Assembly: GCA_009841635.1 (NCBI GenBank)
Contig: VXLJ01000009.1
Coordinates: forward strand, 18,812-82,811
Length of the DNA stretch: 64,000 nucleotides
From: Gammaproteobacteria bacterium
GTDB lineage: Bacteria > Pseudomonadota > Gammaproteobacteria > Pseudomonadales > Azotimanducaceae
Direction of reading: 5' to 3'
Part shown: one piece after another, positions 42,009 to 50,787 of the stretch
Position numbering within the stretch: the stretch's first letter is position 1
How the letters are laid out: each line of letters begins with the position of its first letter
Made by a program: the position numbers and the translations under genes
The notes under the pieces: model-generated
Told to the model about the DNA's origin: nothing
The model's database searches: none
The model's input: the letters and a program-made list of their open reading frames with translations, nothing else

Positions 42009-44786
42009 GTGCGAATTCATAAGGGAGCTTTATTCGCGTGTACTTTGATCTTGGGTTTCAATGTCGTGGGACAAGAATCCGAAGAGAGTACAGAGTCAGA
42101 AGCTAGTGATGATGGTAAATACATCGAACAGGTTATCGTAAAAGGTGATCGTGGCGACGTGAACGCCATGGAAATGCCGATGACGGTGACTGGCTTCAAC
42201 GAAGCCATGGTCGATCAACTCGGGATCAATAACAACAACGACTTAGAAGCCTTGGTGCCAGGCTTACAGATGGGGCACCGAGGTCAAGGGTCCGGTAAAA
42301 ACGAAGACGATCACATCTACATTCGCGGTATCGGATCCCAGCGAACCGTGAATTTCTTTAGCGACGTAGCCGTCGCAACCTATATAGATGGGATTTACAC
42401 AGATAACCAATACGCGCTTGAACCAAGCAATATGTTTGACGTAGAACGTATCGAAGTAGCGCGGGGACCACAAGGCACTACAGGTGGTCGGCCGGCGATT
42501 GCAGGCGCAATCTCCTACTACACCAAGAAGCCGACCGATACGTTTGATCTTCGGTTCATGAATGAATTCACGGATCAATTTACCCAACGCTACAACTTGG
42601 CGTTCGGTGGTCCGATTGGTGACAGCAATTTGTCGTATCGCTTGACCACGTTGTATTGGGAAGGCGATGGCGCGCAAAAAAACATCGGCACCGGCGGTGA
42701 TTACGACGCGCCCGATCAGCTGAGCTACACGCCGCAATTGCGCTACAAGACGGATCAGTGGGATATCAATCTGCGTTACAACTACACGCGAGATCAAGGT
42801 GCGCCGAAGACGTCCGTTGAGTTGTATGGTCGCGACACCACGACCGCATGTTTGGTACCAGGTACAGATGCCAATGGCAACTCGATTTGTTTAGCGGAAA
42901 ACCCGTTTTACGGCGCGGAAAACCAATCACCATCGGTACGTGATTGCGACTTGGATGACCCAAATCGAATCATCTGCGCCGGCGAAGACTTGCGCAATGA
43001 AATCGACTACAACCGACCTGGTGATATGGACAGCGATGCATCTCAATTTAGTCTTGATGCGTCGTACAACATCGGTACTGAGTACGTCCTGAACTATCGG
43101 GCCGGTCGTCGTAGCCATAAAGAAGATTCATGGAACGATACAGACGGTACGTCACGAGTCGGCGGCGGTATTAATCCGGCGACTGGTTTGGCCGATCCGT
43201 TTTATGCCATGGACGGTAAGCAAGGCGGCGTTTTCGCAGACGCTGCGACACACGTTGTGCGCGAATCATGGCAAAACTCGCACGAGATTTCGCTCTATTC
43301 GACTTTCAGTGGACCGTTTCAATTTGTCGTCGGTGCAACTACATCGGAAGGCGACGATCCGTACGCATTTCATTCGTCAGATTGGGCCGAGCCGCTGTTC
43401 AATACTCCGCAAACATGCACCAATGACATGATCATTGGACTTGGTTGGACGCCGCCGCTCGATATGAACAACGATGGTCAGGTCACGCCAGACGAGATAA
43501 CCGCGGCAGGTGGGAATGCGCACTACACGTGTCCTGGGGCATTGCCGCATTACTCGAACACGAGCTCAAACAGTTCGACCACCAACAATATGGAAGGTAA
43601 CTACTTCACGTTTTACGGCGATGTGGCCTGGCAGTCGGAAGGCGTCTACTTCAATTCTGAATACGAGCTGAATGACGCATGGACCGTTTTTGGTGGTGTT
43701 CGATACGACCAAGACAGCAAGCAGCATCTACAAAACGGCTTTCGCTTTGGCGCGACCTGGACGGGGTTTTTAACGGAATATTGGATATTGCGCGATGGTA
43801 GCGTCGATGTTGCGGTACCCGGTGTTTGCGATGCCTGCGGTTATGACGCGAAGAAAAACGCTGATTGGAGCGGACTGACCTGGAATCTAGGCTTTGAGTA
43901 TCTCCAGCGCGAAGATTTGATGTACTACGCGCGTGCATCAAAAGGGTATCGGGCTGGTGGATTTGCCGGCTTTGGCGCAGCCCATACGGCCGCCCAAGAA
44001 GGCCGCTTCGATGCCATAGCCTTTGATGCCGAAGAGCTCATCAACTACGAAGTTGGTGTGAAAGGACTTTACTTAGATAACGATCTTCAGTTGTCGGTGA
44101 GTTTATTCCTGAACGACTTTGACACATACTGGATGCACGGTAGTGAATTGATTCCAGTAGAAGAACGCATTCAAGGCGAATCGCCATTCCGCGGCGACAT
44201 ATCTGGCATTCCGGGCGTATGGATACGCGGTTTTGAAGTAGAAGGTGCGTTTCGATTGACAGATCGCACGACGGTTCGCGGCTTTTACAACTTCCTTGAT
44301 TCGCATATCAGTTCGTTCGAAACGATTTACTGGGGTTGGGATCAATCACTCAATTTACAACCGATCACGCTAACTGATCGACTTGGTAATACGTACACGG
44401 AAGAGTATGCGTTCGTGAATTTGGAAGGCAATCGTTTGCCGAATCAACCCCGCCACAAGTGGGCTGGCACCATCGTTCACAAACCCGAACAGAATCTCAT
44501 CGCGGGTGAGGTGACATTGCTCACGACACTCACCTTTACAGGTGAGAAAGACGCGGACTACGTGAATTTGCCGCAGTACACAGTGCCTGACTACACGCGC
44601 TGGGATGCGAGAGCCATTTGGGATTCGCCTGATAACAAATGGTCAGTTTCCTTATTCGCAAAGAATCTGCTAAATCAAATCGCCGTGCAAGCATGGTTCC
44701 CGCTGGAATCAGGCGGCAGCGCACCCCGAGGCACGTTAACAGATGAACGCGAGCTAGGGATTCAGGTTCTCTGGCAAGGCATGTAA
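42009..44786 (+). CDS. TonB-dependent outer-membrane receptor 2
   Basis: 925 residues from the GTG at 42009, chosen because AGGGGGA (41994-42000) lies 8 bases upstream; an in-frame TTG at 42003 is too close. A short signal peptide (core GALFACTLILGFNVVG) precedes the TonB-box-like IEQVIVKG, the plug (IYIRGIGSQ, YIDGIYTD, VERIEVARGPQG) and a barrel ending LWQGM. The plug motif, usually TLYGRNAIGG, here reads TTGGRPAIAG. Extracellular loops contain several Cys residues and an EF-hand-like DMNNDGQVTPDE loop. It is only distantly similar to receptor 1. The ligand is unknown; the flanking exporter pair suggests a shared substrate pathway. Confidence 0.92.
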   Translation: MRIHKGALFACTLILGFNVVGQESEESTESEASDDGKYIEQVIVKGDRGDVNAMEMPMTVTGFNEAMVDQLGINNNNDLEALVPGLQMGHRGQGSGKNEDDHIYIRGIGSQRTVNFFSDVAVATYIDGIYTDNQYALEPSNMFDVERIEVARGPQGTTGGRPAIAGAISYYTKKPTDTFDLRFMNEFTDQFTQRYNLAFGGPIGDSNLSYRLTTLYWEGDGAQKNIGTGGDYDAPDQLSYTPQLRYKTDQWDINLRYNYTRDQGAPKTSVELYGRDTTTACLVPGTDANGNSICLAENPFYGAENQSPSVRDCDLDDPNRIICAGEDLRNEIDYNRPGDMDSDASQFSLDASYNIGTEYVLNYRAGRRSHKEDSWNDTDGTSRVGGGINPATGLADPFYAMDGKQGGVFADAATHVVRESWQNSHEISLYSTFSGPFQFVVGATTSEGDDPYAFHSSDWAEPLFNTPQTCTNDMIIGLGWTPPLDMNNDGQVTPDEITAAGGNAHYTCPGALPHYSNTSSNSSTTNNMEGNYFTFYGDVAWQSEGVYFNSEYELNDAWTVFGGVRYDQDSKQHLQNGFRFGATWTGFLTEYWILRDGSVDVAVPGVCDACGYDAKKNADWSGLTWNLGFEYLQREDLMYYARASKGYRAGGFAGFGAAHTAAQEGRFDAIAFDAEELINYEVGVKGLYLDNDLQLSVSLFLNDFDTYWMHGSELIPVEERIQGESPFRGDISGIPGVWIRGFEVEGAFRLTDRTTVRGFYNFLDSHISSFETIYWGWDQSLNLQPITLTDRLGNTYTEEYAFVNLEGNRLPNQPRHKWAGTIVHKPEQNLIAGEVTLLTTLTFTGEKDADYVNLPQYTVPDYTRWDARAIWDSPDNKWSVSLFAKNLLNQIAVQAWFPLESGGSAPRGTLTDERELGIQVLWQGM

Positions 44787-44801
44787 CACATAGCTCTGAA
44801 A

Positions 44802-44822
44802 TTAGTCGTTTAGCACGACTAA
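44802..44822. terminator. 8-bp hairpin between convergent genes
   Basis: TTAGTCGT/ACGACTAA with loop TTAGC lies 15 bases after the TonB receptor 2 stop. On the plus strand it is followed by AAAA and on the minus strand by TTTC, so it may be a bidirectional terminator between the receptor and crotonase genes. A second short palindrome AAGTCAGTGACTT is at 44885-44897. Confidence 0.5.
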
Positions 44823-44919
44823 AAACAAGTGACGCAAAATCGGCTGCAACGCAAGTTGTGGCCGGTTATGTCACCAAGTTGAGTAAGTCAGTGACTTGAT
44901 TTCACATTTAAGACGCTGG

Positions 44920-45600
44920 CTAGGACGCTAACCCAGCGAGTATTTCTTCAATGGCTTCACCTCGTAAGCCTTGCTTAACCGCCGCGTAGGCACCACCATC
45001 CAATTCGCTATACGAAGTAGCTACGGCTAGAGCTGCGTTGCGAAGCTCTTCTTTCGTAACTGCAGCATCTAAAAAACCCGCATCTTGCGCTCCCGACGGC
45101 GAAAACATGGCGGCCGCCATCGTTGCGCGACTCAGATGACGCTTGGATAAGCGTTCGCGTGCGAGCATCAAGCCAAACGGGGGCAAACTCATGCCGAGCG
45201 ACGTTTCGTTCAAGCCGATTCGAAATTCACCGGCGGTGCCGATTCGATAGTCTGCGGTTAGGAGACAGAAAGCACCCAATGCAATGGCATGCCCACTCGC
45301 CGCTATGACGAACGGCAGCGGCAATCCGTATAGCCGCATCATTAAGCGAGTGCCGCCGAGTCTCATGTCCACGGCTGCTTGTGGGTCGTCGCCGCGAATG
45401 ACGCGCAAATCGAAACCGCCAGAAAAGATCCCATCGCGACCAGTCAATACGATAGCTTTCGCTTCGGCTTCAGCACGATCGAGTTGCGCGTTCACGGCAG
45501 CGATCATGTCAGGACTGAATGCATTGGCTTTCCCATCGTCCATAGTTATGACGGCCACTTGATCTATGAGCTCGTAGGTTGCCGTTGAGGACATACTCAA
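44920..45600 (-). CDS. Enoyl-CoA hydratase/isomerase (crotonase) family protein 1
   Basis: 226 residues, short for the family. The first oxyanion-hole segment is TGRDGIFSGGFDL and the second SGHAIALGAFCLLTADYRIG. At the usual catalytic Glu positions it has NETSLGMSLPPFG, so a Glu is present near the second site. Crotonases act on acyl-CoA thioesters by hydration, isomerisation or decarboxylation. It is last in a minus-strand series with the carrier, crotonase 2, carboxyltransferase and a tiny membrane protein. Confidence 0.85.
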   Translation of the reverse strand: MSMSSTATYELIDQVAVITMDDGKANAFSPDMIAAVNAQLDRAEAEAKAIVLTGRDGIFSGGFDLRVIRGDDPQAAVDMRLGGTRLMMRLYGLPLPFVIAASGHAIALGAFCLLTADYRIGTAGEFRIGLNETSLGMSLPPFGLMLARERLSKRHLSRATMAAAMFSPSGAQDAGFLDAAVTKEELRNAALAVATSYSELDGGAYAAVKQGLRGEAIEEILAGLAS

Positions 45601-45679
45601 TACGCTATTGCCATTCGTTTGTCATGTGAAACATGCGACATTAAGTTTTAGACTGTCTATCGTAGGACGTTTATTTCGC

Positions 45680-45880
45680 CTAATTGGCAGACATCAGGTC
45701 CGAAATAACAAATATGACCAATGGCAAAACAAACACCGCCGCGATGCCCATATATGAAAGCACATTCAGTACTTCGTTCTGTACCGGATCTTCGTTTAGC
45801 TTCAACCGAGGTCCGATGATCAACCAAGCTAATGCGCCAATGACGACGGATGCCGCGACGCTCAAAATCAATGCAGCCAT
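45680..45880 (-). CDS. Tiny two-helix membrane protein
   Basis: 66 residues with two hydrophobic helices (about 4-24 and 42-60) joined by a charged segment KLNEDPVQNE. It sits between the carboxyltransferase (9 bases) and crotonase 1 (79 bases) on the same strand. A same-length frame exists on the other strand at 45684-45884, but it looks non-coding and is in the wrong orientation. The location recalls the small membrane subunits of biotin-dependent decarboxylase pumps, but those usually have one helix and no pump beta subunit is present, so I make no assignment. Confidence 0.6.
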   Translation of the reverse strand: MAALILSVAASVVIGALAWLIIGPRLKLNEDPVQNEVLNVLSYMGIAAVFVLPLVIFVISDLMSAN

Positions 45881-45889
45881 ATAGCTAGA

Positions 45890-47446
45890 TTATGGTCGCA
45901 TCGTAAACCTAACTGGACCCTTCAATTCATCGAGTTGTGGCTGAATCCAGTCGATCCACTGACACAACGCCGGCCGAGTCTCACGTGGATCAATGAGCTC
46001 ATGCACCCCAAATGATTCAGCGCGAGGAAAAGGTGAACGTGCTGCTCGAAGTCGTTCTTCAATTTCGGTTCGCTTTGCAACTGGGTCATCGGCCGCCTCA
46101 ATTTCTCGATGAAATGCGACCGCGACGCCACCTTCTAACGGCAGCGCGCCTGACTCAACGGACGGCCAAGCGAGCACATAAGCGTTAGGTGCGTAGTGCG
46201 CTGCCGTTGCGACGCCGAAGCCTTTATGAACTTGAATGGCGCACCATGGCATGGTGGCTTGGGCAGCTGCTGCGACGGCCGCCATGCCGTATCGGATAGT
46301 GCCTTTCTTTTCGGCATCAGGACCAATCATGAAGCCTGGCTGATCGATGAAATTGACGACAGGTATGTGGAACGTATCACACAATTCGACGAATCGACGA
46401 TATTTTTGCGCCGCTTCGGCTGTCATTGCACCTGCATAGACCCGATTGTTGTTGGCAAGAATGCCTACAGGCTGGCCGTCGATACGCGCTAGACCTGCGA
46501 TTTGGCTGCGCCCAAAATGCTTGCCAATTTCGAAAAATGAATCAAGGTCGACAATCATTTCGATCACTGTGCGCATGTTGAACACACTACGAGAGTCTCG
46601 GGGCACCATGTGCAGCAATTCTTCTTCCATGCGTTCCTTGCTGTCATCGCATGCGCTGCGAGGCGTTCGCGTGTACACGCTGTTGGGCAAGTAACTCAGA
46701 AAACGTCGACATTCCATGAGCGCGTCGGCTTCGGTCGCCGCGACGTTGTCGACAACGCCGCTCTTGGCATGTATGTGCGCGCCACCAAGTTCGTCTTTGG
46801 TCATGTCGACGCCAAGCGCACGCTCGACGACCTTCGGACCCGCTACGAGAATTTGCGCGGTTTCAGCTGACATGACCGAAAAGTGTGACGCCGCCATGCG
46901 ACCCGCTGGAAAACCAGCGACGGCACCCCCTGCCATTGAAACCACAGGGACTTCACCCATGGCGTCGCAGATGATTTTGAAGCGAGGTTCGCCAAATACG
47001 GATTCGCCACCGGAGGCACCGCCGCGTCGACCGCTGCTTTTTACGCTACCGCCACCACCTTCAAGCATGCGTACGAGCGGAATCTTGTACTGCACCGCAA
47101 GGTGTTCGGCGTAGATACTTTTGCGCAATCCAGCTGAATTTGGCGAGCCGCCTTTGAGCGTAAAGTCTTCGCCACCAACGACAACTCGCCGGTCATTGAT
47201 GCGCCCGAAGCCCAGCACGTAGTTTGCTGGCACAAAACCCAGAAAGTTGTCGTCGTCATCGTAATCGGGAATCGCCGTGGCTTTTCCCTGTTCTTGAAAT
47301 GAACCTTCGTCAAGCAGCGTATCAATGCGCTCGCGAATCGTGAGCCGTCCGTAGCCGTGTTGTTTGGCGACTCCTTCGGGCCCACCTTGCTGTTTTGCTA
47401 GCTCACGACGCCGATTGAGCTCTTCAACTTCCTTAGCCCAACTCAT
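45890..47446 (-). CDS. Acyl-CoA carboxylase, carboxyltransferase (beta) subunit
   Basis: 518 residues of the propionyl/methylcrotonyl-CoA carboxylase beta family. It has the N-terminal RRRELAKQQGGPEGV, the first crotonase-like domain with GRRGGASGGES and MAGGAVAGFPAGRM, and the C-terminal domain with FIDQPGFMIG and the VESGALPLEGGVAVAF segment. The C-terminal domain normally accepts the acyl-CoA and the N-terminal the carboxybiotin side. A separate 73-residue biotin carrier is nearby, but no biotin carboxylase is encoded in the window, so that subunit must be elsewhere or the system may instead be a decarboxylase. Substrate unknown. Confidence 0.92.
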   Translation of the reverse strand: MSWAKEVEELNRRRELAKQQGGPEGVAKQHGYGRLTIRERIDTLLDEGSFQEQGKATAIPDYDDDDNFLGFVPANYVLGFGRINDRRVVVGGEDFTLKGGSPNSAGLRKSIYAEHLAVQYKIPLVRMLEGGGGSVKSSGRRGGASGGESVFGEPRFKIICDAMGEVPVVSMAGGAVAGFPAGRMAASHFSVMSAETAQILVAGPKVVERALGVDMTKDELGGAHIHAKSGVVDNVAATEADALMECRRFLSYLPNSVYTRTPRSACDDSKERMEEELLHMVPRDSRSVFNMRTVIEMIVDLDSFFEIGKHFGRSQIAGLARIDGQPVGILANNNRVYAGAMTAEAAQKYRRFVELCDTFHIPVVNFIDQPGFMIGPDAEKKGTIRYGMAAVAAAAQATMPWCAIQVHKGFGVATAAHYAPNAYVLAWPSVESGALPLEGGVAVAFHREIEAADDPVAKRTEIEERLRAARSPFPRAESFGVHELIDPRETRPALCQWIDWIQPQLDELKGPVRFTMRP

Positions 47447-47463
47447 GGTGTCAAGTCGTGCCC

Positions 47464-48288
47464 TTATACGCTATCGGGGAACTGGGGATCACGATTTTCG
47501 AAGTTCGCTTTAATCGCCTCCACTTGATTTGGTGAGCCGATCAAGCCAGTTTGCAGCTTTGCTTCCAACCCAAAGCCAGCATCGTCTGCGGCGTGCCAGG
47601 TAGTCTCATAAAGGTGCTTGCCAGCGCGGACAGCCGTAGGTGAACGACCAGCAATTTCTTGGGCTAGTTCTAGTGCGGCCTCACGCGGATTCTCGGTTAC
47701 GTGGGTAACCAACCCCAATCGCTGGGCTTCTTCGGCATTGAGAATCCGACCTGTGAATGTGAGTTCTTTCGCAACGTCCATGCGGACGGTTTGACGGAGG
47801 GTTTGCGTGATAGACATGTCCGGAATCAAACCCCACTTGATTTCAAGCACGGACATCTTCGCAGAAGGATCTGCGAAGCGAATGTCGGCCGCCAGCGCAA
47901 TTTGGCAGCCGCCACCATAGGCGACGCCGTGAATTGCCGCAATGACAGGCATGGGTAGCCGTCGCCAGACGTAAGCCGCGCGTTGCGCACTGTTTTCTGC
48001 GGTCGGCGTTCGATTGACCGGCACGTCGGATGAACGCGACGACTCATTGTCACGATTTTCCGCCCGATCCGCCATGCCTTGAAAACTGCCCATATCCAGG
48101 CCTGAACAAAACCCCGGACCATTGCCAGAAAGGACTACCGCGCGGACATCATCAGCCTCAAGCAGCTGAGTACCAGCGTCGTTGAGCGCTTGGAACATCT
48201 CAGGCGAGATGGCGTTGTACTTATCGGGACGATTGAGACGTACATCGGCGATGTGGCCTTCAACGCTAATCGTTACAAGATCGGACAT
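47464..48288 (-). CDS. Enoyl-CoA hydratase/isomerase (crotonase) family protein 2
   Basis: 274 residues, regular family length. Oxyanion-hole segments GNGPGFCSGLDMGS and GVAYGGGCQIALAADIRFA are clear; the C-terminal half has LTFTGRILNAEEAQRLGLV. The position usually carrying the second catalytic Glu reads KWGLIPDMSI, without Glu, so it may be an isomerase or another crotonase rather than a classical hydratase. The gene lies 17 bases upstream of the carboxyltransferase and 40 bases downstream of the biotin carrier, in one likely operon. Confidence 0.88.
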   Translation of the reverse strand: MSDLVTISVEGHIADVRLNRPDKYNAISPEMFQALNDAGTQLLEADDVRAVVLSGNGPGFCSGLDMGSFQGMADRAENRDNESSRSSDVPVNRTPTAENSAQRAAYVWRRLPMPVIAAIHGVAYGGGCQIALAADIRFADPSAKMSVLEIKWGLIPDMSITQTLRQTVRMDVAKELTFTGRILNAEEAQRLGLVTHVTENPREAALELAQEIAGRSPTAVRAGKHLYETTWHAADDAGFGLEAKLQTGLIGSPNQVEAIKANFENRDPQFPDSV

Positions 48289-48328
48289 GAGAAATTCCTT
48301 TTAGATTGAGCGACGCCGTTGATTTGAG

Positions 48329-48550
48329 TCAGCTTTCAATGACAGCGACGACCTGATCTTCCTGCACGGCCTCTTCTGGTTCGACCCGTAGTTCGGCTAC
48401 GGTACCATCGGTGGGGCTCTCGACAGGAATTTCCATCTTCATCGATTCAAGAATGAGCAGCACATCGCCTTCAGAGACAGCATCGCCCACTTCAACTTGA
48501 ACCTTCCAAACGCTGCCGGTTACTTCGCTTTCGACGTTGTGTTTGGCCAT
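48329..48550 (-). CDS. Stand-alone biotin/lipoyl attachment (biotin carrier) protein
   Basis: 73 residues covering exactly one biotinyl domain: GSVWKVQVEVGDAVSEGD, the biotinylation motif ESMKMEIP, and PTDGTVAELRVEPEEAV. The Lys in MKM is the attachment site. Carriers of this size are used by multi-subunit carboxylases and decarboxylases. It is first of the 48550-to-44920 minus-strand series. Confidence 0.93.
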   Translation of the reverse strand: MAKHNVESEVTGSVWKVQVEVGDAVSEGDVLLILESMKMEIPVESPTDGTVAELRVEPEEAVQEDQVVAVIES

Positions 48551-48746
48551 GAAAACGGCTCGCTAGGTATTAAAGATGGTGAAATGACCCCTTTGACCAC
48601 AGGCCAATTGACCCAAGGTTGGGACGCGGGATTTTACTAGGGGAGGCGTTTCTAGACTGTCTTGGTATGTCTTCTAGATGGCCGCGCTAATGCCCCCTGT
48701 AGACCGCAAAAACTCCGGATTGAGTGGTGCATTGGGACGCTTGCGC

Positions 48747-49079
48747 TCACTTGGCCAACCAATCCACGTACTCCTCCCAGCTGCGAATCAGACCGTTCAG
48801 GTTGCGCTCGGTAGCGCCATCGTGAAGTTTTCCCTGTGCTCTTGCTTGCTCGAGTTCTTCAATAATGGCTAGAACGTTTGCTTTTGACAGGTCGACTCGT
48901 AGCACGTCAGTTAACTCGTTGCCTTTGTGATCGGGAGGTTTTTGGAGCGGTTCGGTCTGCATCGCGGTCGCCAATAGCTGTGCTAATGGCTCGCTCAAAT
49001 GCAAACCAGATCGTTTCAGTGCCCAGCGTGTGAAGTACTCCGGGTTATGGCTTAGTTCCTTGTAGGTTGCCCAGTCCAA
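48747..49079 (-). CDS. Small uncharacterised protein downstream of purC
   Basis: 110 residues, predicted helical, soluble, with WALKRSGLHLSEPLAQLL near the N-terminus and a charged EELEQARAQGKL region. I do not recognise a family. It starts 5 bases after the purC stop and should be translated from the same mRNA. A 196-base gap then leads to the biotin-carrier gene. Confidence 0.65.
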   Translation of the reverse strand: MDWATYKELSHNPEYFTRWALKRSGLHLSEPLAQLLATAMQTEPLQKPPDHKGNELTDVLRVDLSKANVLAIIEELEQARAQGKLHDGATERNLNGLIRSWEEYVDWLAK

Positions 49080-49084
49080 TTGAA

Positions 49085-50011
49085 CTAAAGCGATAACGTC
49101 GATTCGGTTAAATGTTCGTAAGCTTCCAAGTAGCGACTCATCGTTTGATCGATGACGCTTTCGGGTAAATCAGGGCCTGGTGGTGTCTTATCCCAAGTCC
49201 CTGCGGCAACCAGCGTTTCGAGGTAGTTCCGCACGATCTGTTTGTCGTAACTGGACTGTTCTTTACCTGGTTCCCATTCATCAGCTGGCCAGAATCTAGA
49301 ACTATCTGGCGTGAATATCTCGTCAATCAGAATCGGCTCCGCGTCGCCATTCTGCACGCCGAACTCAAGCTTGGTGTCAGCCAGAATGATGCCGCGTTCC
49401 AACGCATGGGCGCGGGCTCGGTGATAGAGGGACAACGTCGTGTCTCGCAGCCATGTCATCTTGGCTTCACCCACCACTTTAATGCCTTGTTCGAAACTGA
49501 TGTTCTCGTCATGATCACCCACTTCGGCTTTCGTCGACGGCGTGAATAGCGGTTCTTCCAATCGATCGCTGTTGCGAAGTCCATGTGGCAAAGAAATGCC
49601 GCAAACCTTGCCGCTGTTTTGGTAGTCCTTCCAACCGCTACCTGTGATGTAACCTCGTGCGATGCATTCGACGGGCAATACCTCAGTTTTTCGACACAGC
49701 TTTACCCGACCTTTTAGTTGTGCGCGTTCTTCACTCGACAGACCAGGAATTTCCTCTACATCCGTCGTCACCAAATGGTGATTCACATCGTCCGCGAAAA
49801 AATCAAACCAGAATTTAGAAATTTGGGTCAGGACGATGCCTTTGCCTGGCAAACCACTGCCAAGCACGACGTCGAATGCGCTCACTCGATCTGTGGCGAC
49901 GATTAAAAGTCCTGGTTCGCCACTGGGGAGTGTCGTCTCATACAGGTCACGGACTTTGCCGGTACGTTTGTTCGGTAGATTTAAATGTGTTTCGGTGACT
50001 AATTGAACCAT
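49085..50011 (-). CDS. purC: SAICAR synthetase (phosphoribosylaminoimidazole-succinocarboxamide synthase)
   Basis: 308 residues, the longer form of PurC. Landmarks: GKVRDLYE at the ATP-binding start, ATDRVSAFDVVLGSGLPGKG, VECIARGYITGSGWKDY, and the terminal IDEIFTPDSSRFW. It joins aspartate to CAIR in step 8 of purine synthesis, using ATP. Unusually, it sits in a run with an SDR and a PLP enzyme, not with other pur genes. The upstream SDR stop is only 8 bases away. Confidence 0.95.
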   Translation of the reverse strand: MVQLVTETHLNLPNKRTGKVRDLYETTLPSGEPGLLIVATDRVSAFDVVLGSGLPGKGIVLTQISKFWFDFFADDVNHHLVTTDVEEIPGLSSEERAQLKGRVKLCRKTEVLPVECIARGYITGSGWKDYQNSGKVCGISLPHGLRNSDRLEEPLFTPSTKAEVGDHDENISFEQGIKVVGEAKMTWLRDTTLSLYHRARAHALERGIILADTKLEFGVQNGDAEPILIDEIFTPDSSRFWPADEWEPGKEQSSYDKQIVRNYLETLVAAGTWDKTPPGPDLPESVIDQTMSRYLEAYEHLTESTLSL

Positions 50012-50019
50012 TGCCTTAC

Positions 50020-50787
50020 CTATGCGGTGTTACCACCGTCGACGGTATATACGGAACCTGTAACCCAAGACGCTTCATCGCTAAGGAGAAACGCCATTAC
50101 TTGTGCGATTTCGCGTGGGTCTGCGTAGCGTCCAAGCGGTATGTTAGACGCGATGCGCATTTTAGCTGCGTTTGTGTCGTTCGGTGCCATACCGGCTTCA
50201 AGACTGCGCATCATGCGCGTTTCAACCGGCGAGGGATTGACCGTATTGACACGGATGTTGTAACGGGCGTACTCCTTGGCGACACCGCGCATGAGTCCAA
50301 TCACCGCATGCTTGCTCACGCTGTAAGGCGTGATACCAGGGCTACCGCGCAGACCTGCCACGCTTGACGTAATTACGATGCTGCCGCCTTGTTGTTCAAT
50401 CATCTGTGGGATCACGGCTCGTAAGCCAAGCCAAACGCCTTTGACGTTCACGGCCATCACTTTGTCGAACATATCCTCGTCATAGTTCAAGGTGTCGGTG
50501 ACATCGCCTTCGATGCCTGCATTGGCGAAAAACCCGTCAATCCGACCAAATCGATCAATCGTCTTCGCCGCCATTCGATCGTTATCAGCTTCTTGCGTAA
50601 TGTCCGCTTCGCAGACCATGACCTTGTCAGGATTTAAACCCTCGACGCTGGTAAGCAAAGCACTTTCCTCAAGATCAACAGATACGATATTCGCCCCTTC
50701 CCCGGCGAGATACCGTACCGCCGCGGAGCCAATCCCACCGGCACCGCCGGTCACAATGACTGTCTTGTTATTGAATCGTTCGTTCAT
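50020..50787 (-). CDS. Short-chain dehydrogenase/reductase
   Basis: 255 residues, classical SDR. The cofactor motif is TGGAGGIGSA, followed by NAGIEG, the catalytic Ser in TSSVAG and YSVSK. The acidic VSVDLEE after strand 2 suggests NAD(H). The C-terminus has the usual VTGSVYTVDGGNTA. Its ATG overlaps the stop of the PLP-enzyme gene (ATGA), so the two are translationally coupled. The substrate is unknown; secondary alcohols of fatty, steroid or sugar type are common for the family. Confidence 0.9.
   Translation of the reverse strand: MNERFNNKTVIVTGGAGGIGSAAVRYLAGEGANIVSVDLEESALLTSVEGLNPDKVMVCEADITQEADNDRMAAKTIDRFGRIDGFFANAGIEGDVTDTLNYDEDMFDKVMAVNVKGVWLGLRAVIPQMIEQQGGSIVITSSVAGLRGSPGITPYSVSKHAVIGLMRGVAKEYARYNIRVNTVNPSPVETRMMRSLEAGMAPNDTNAAKMRIASNIPLGRYADPREIAQVMAFLLSDEASWVTGSVYTVDGGNTA

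Noticed and set aside
42264-42797. A 177-residue antisense open frame inside TonB receptor 2
   Set aside because: It lies entirely within the well-supported plug and early barrel of the receptor; no family resemblance or ribosome binding site.
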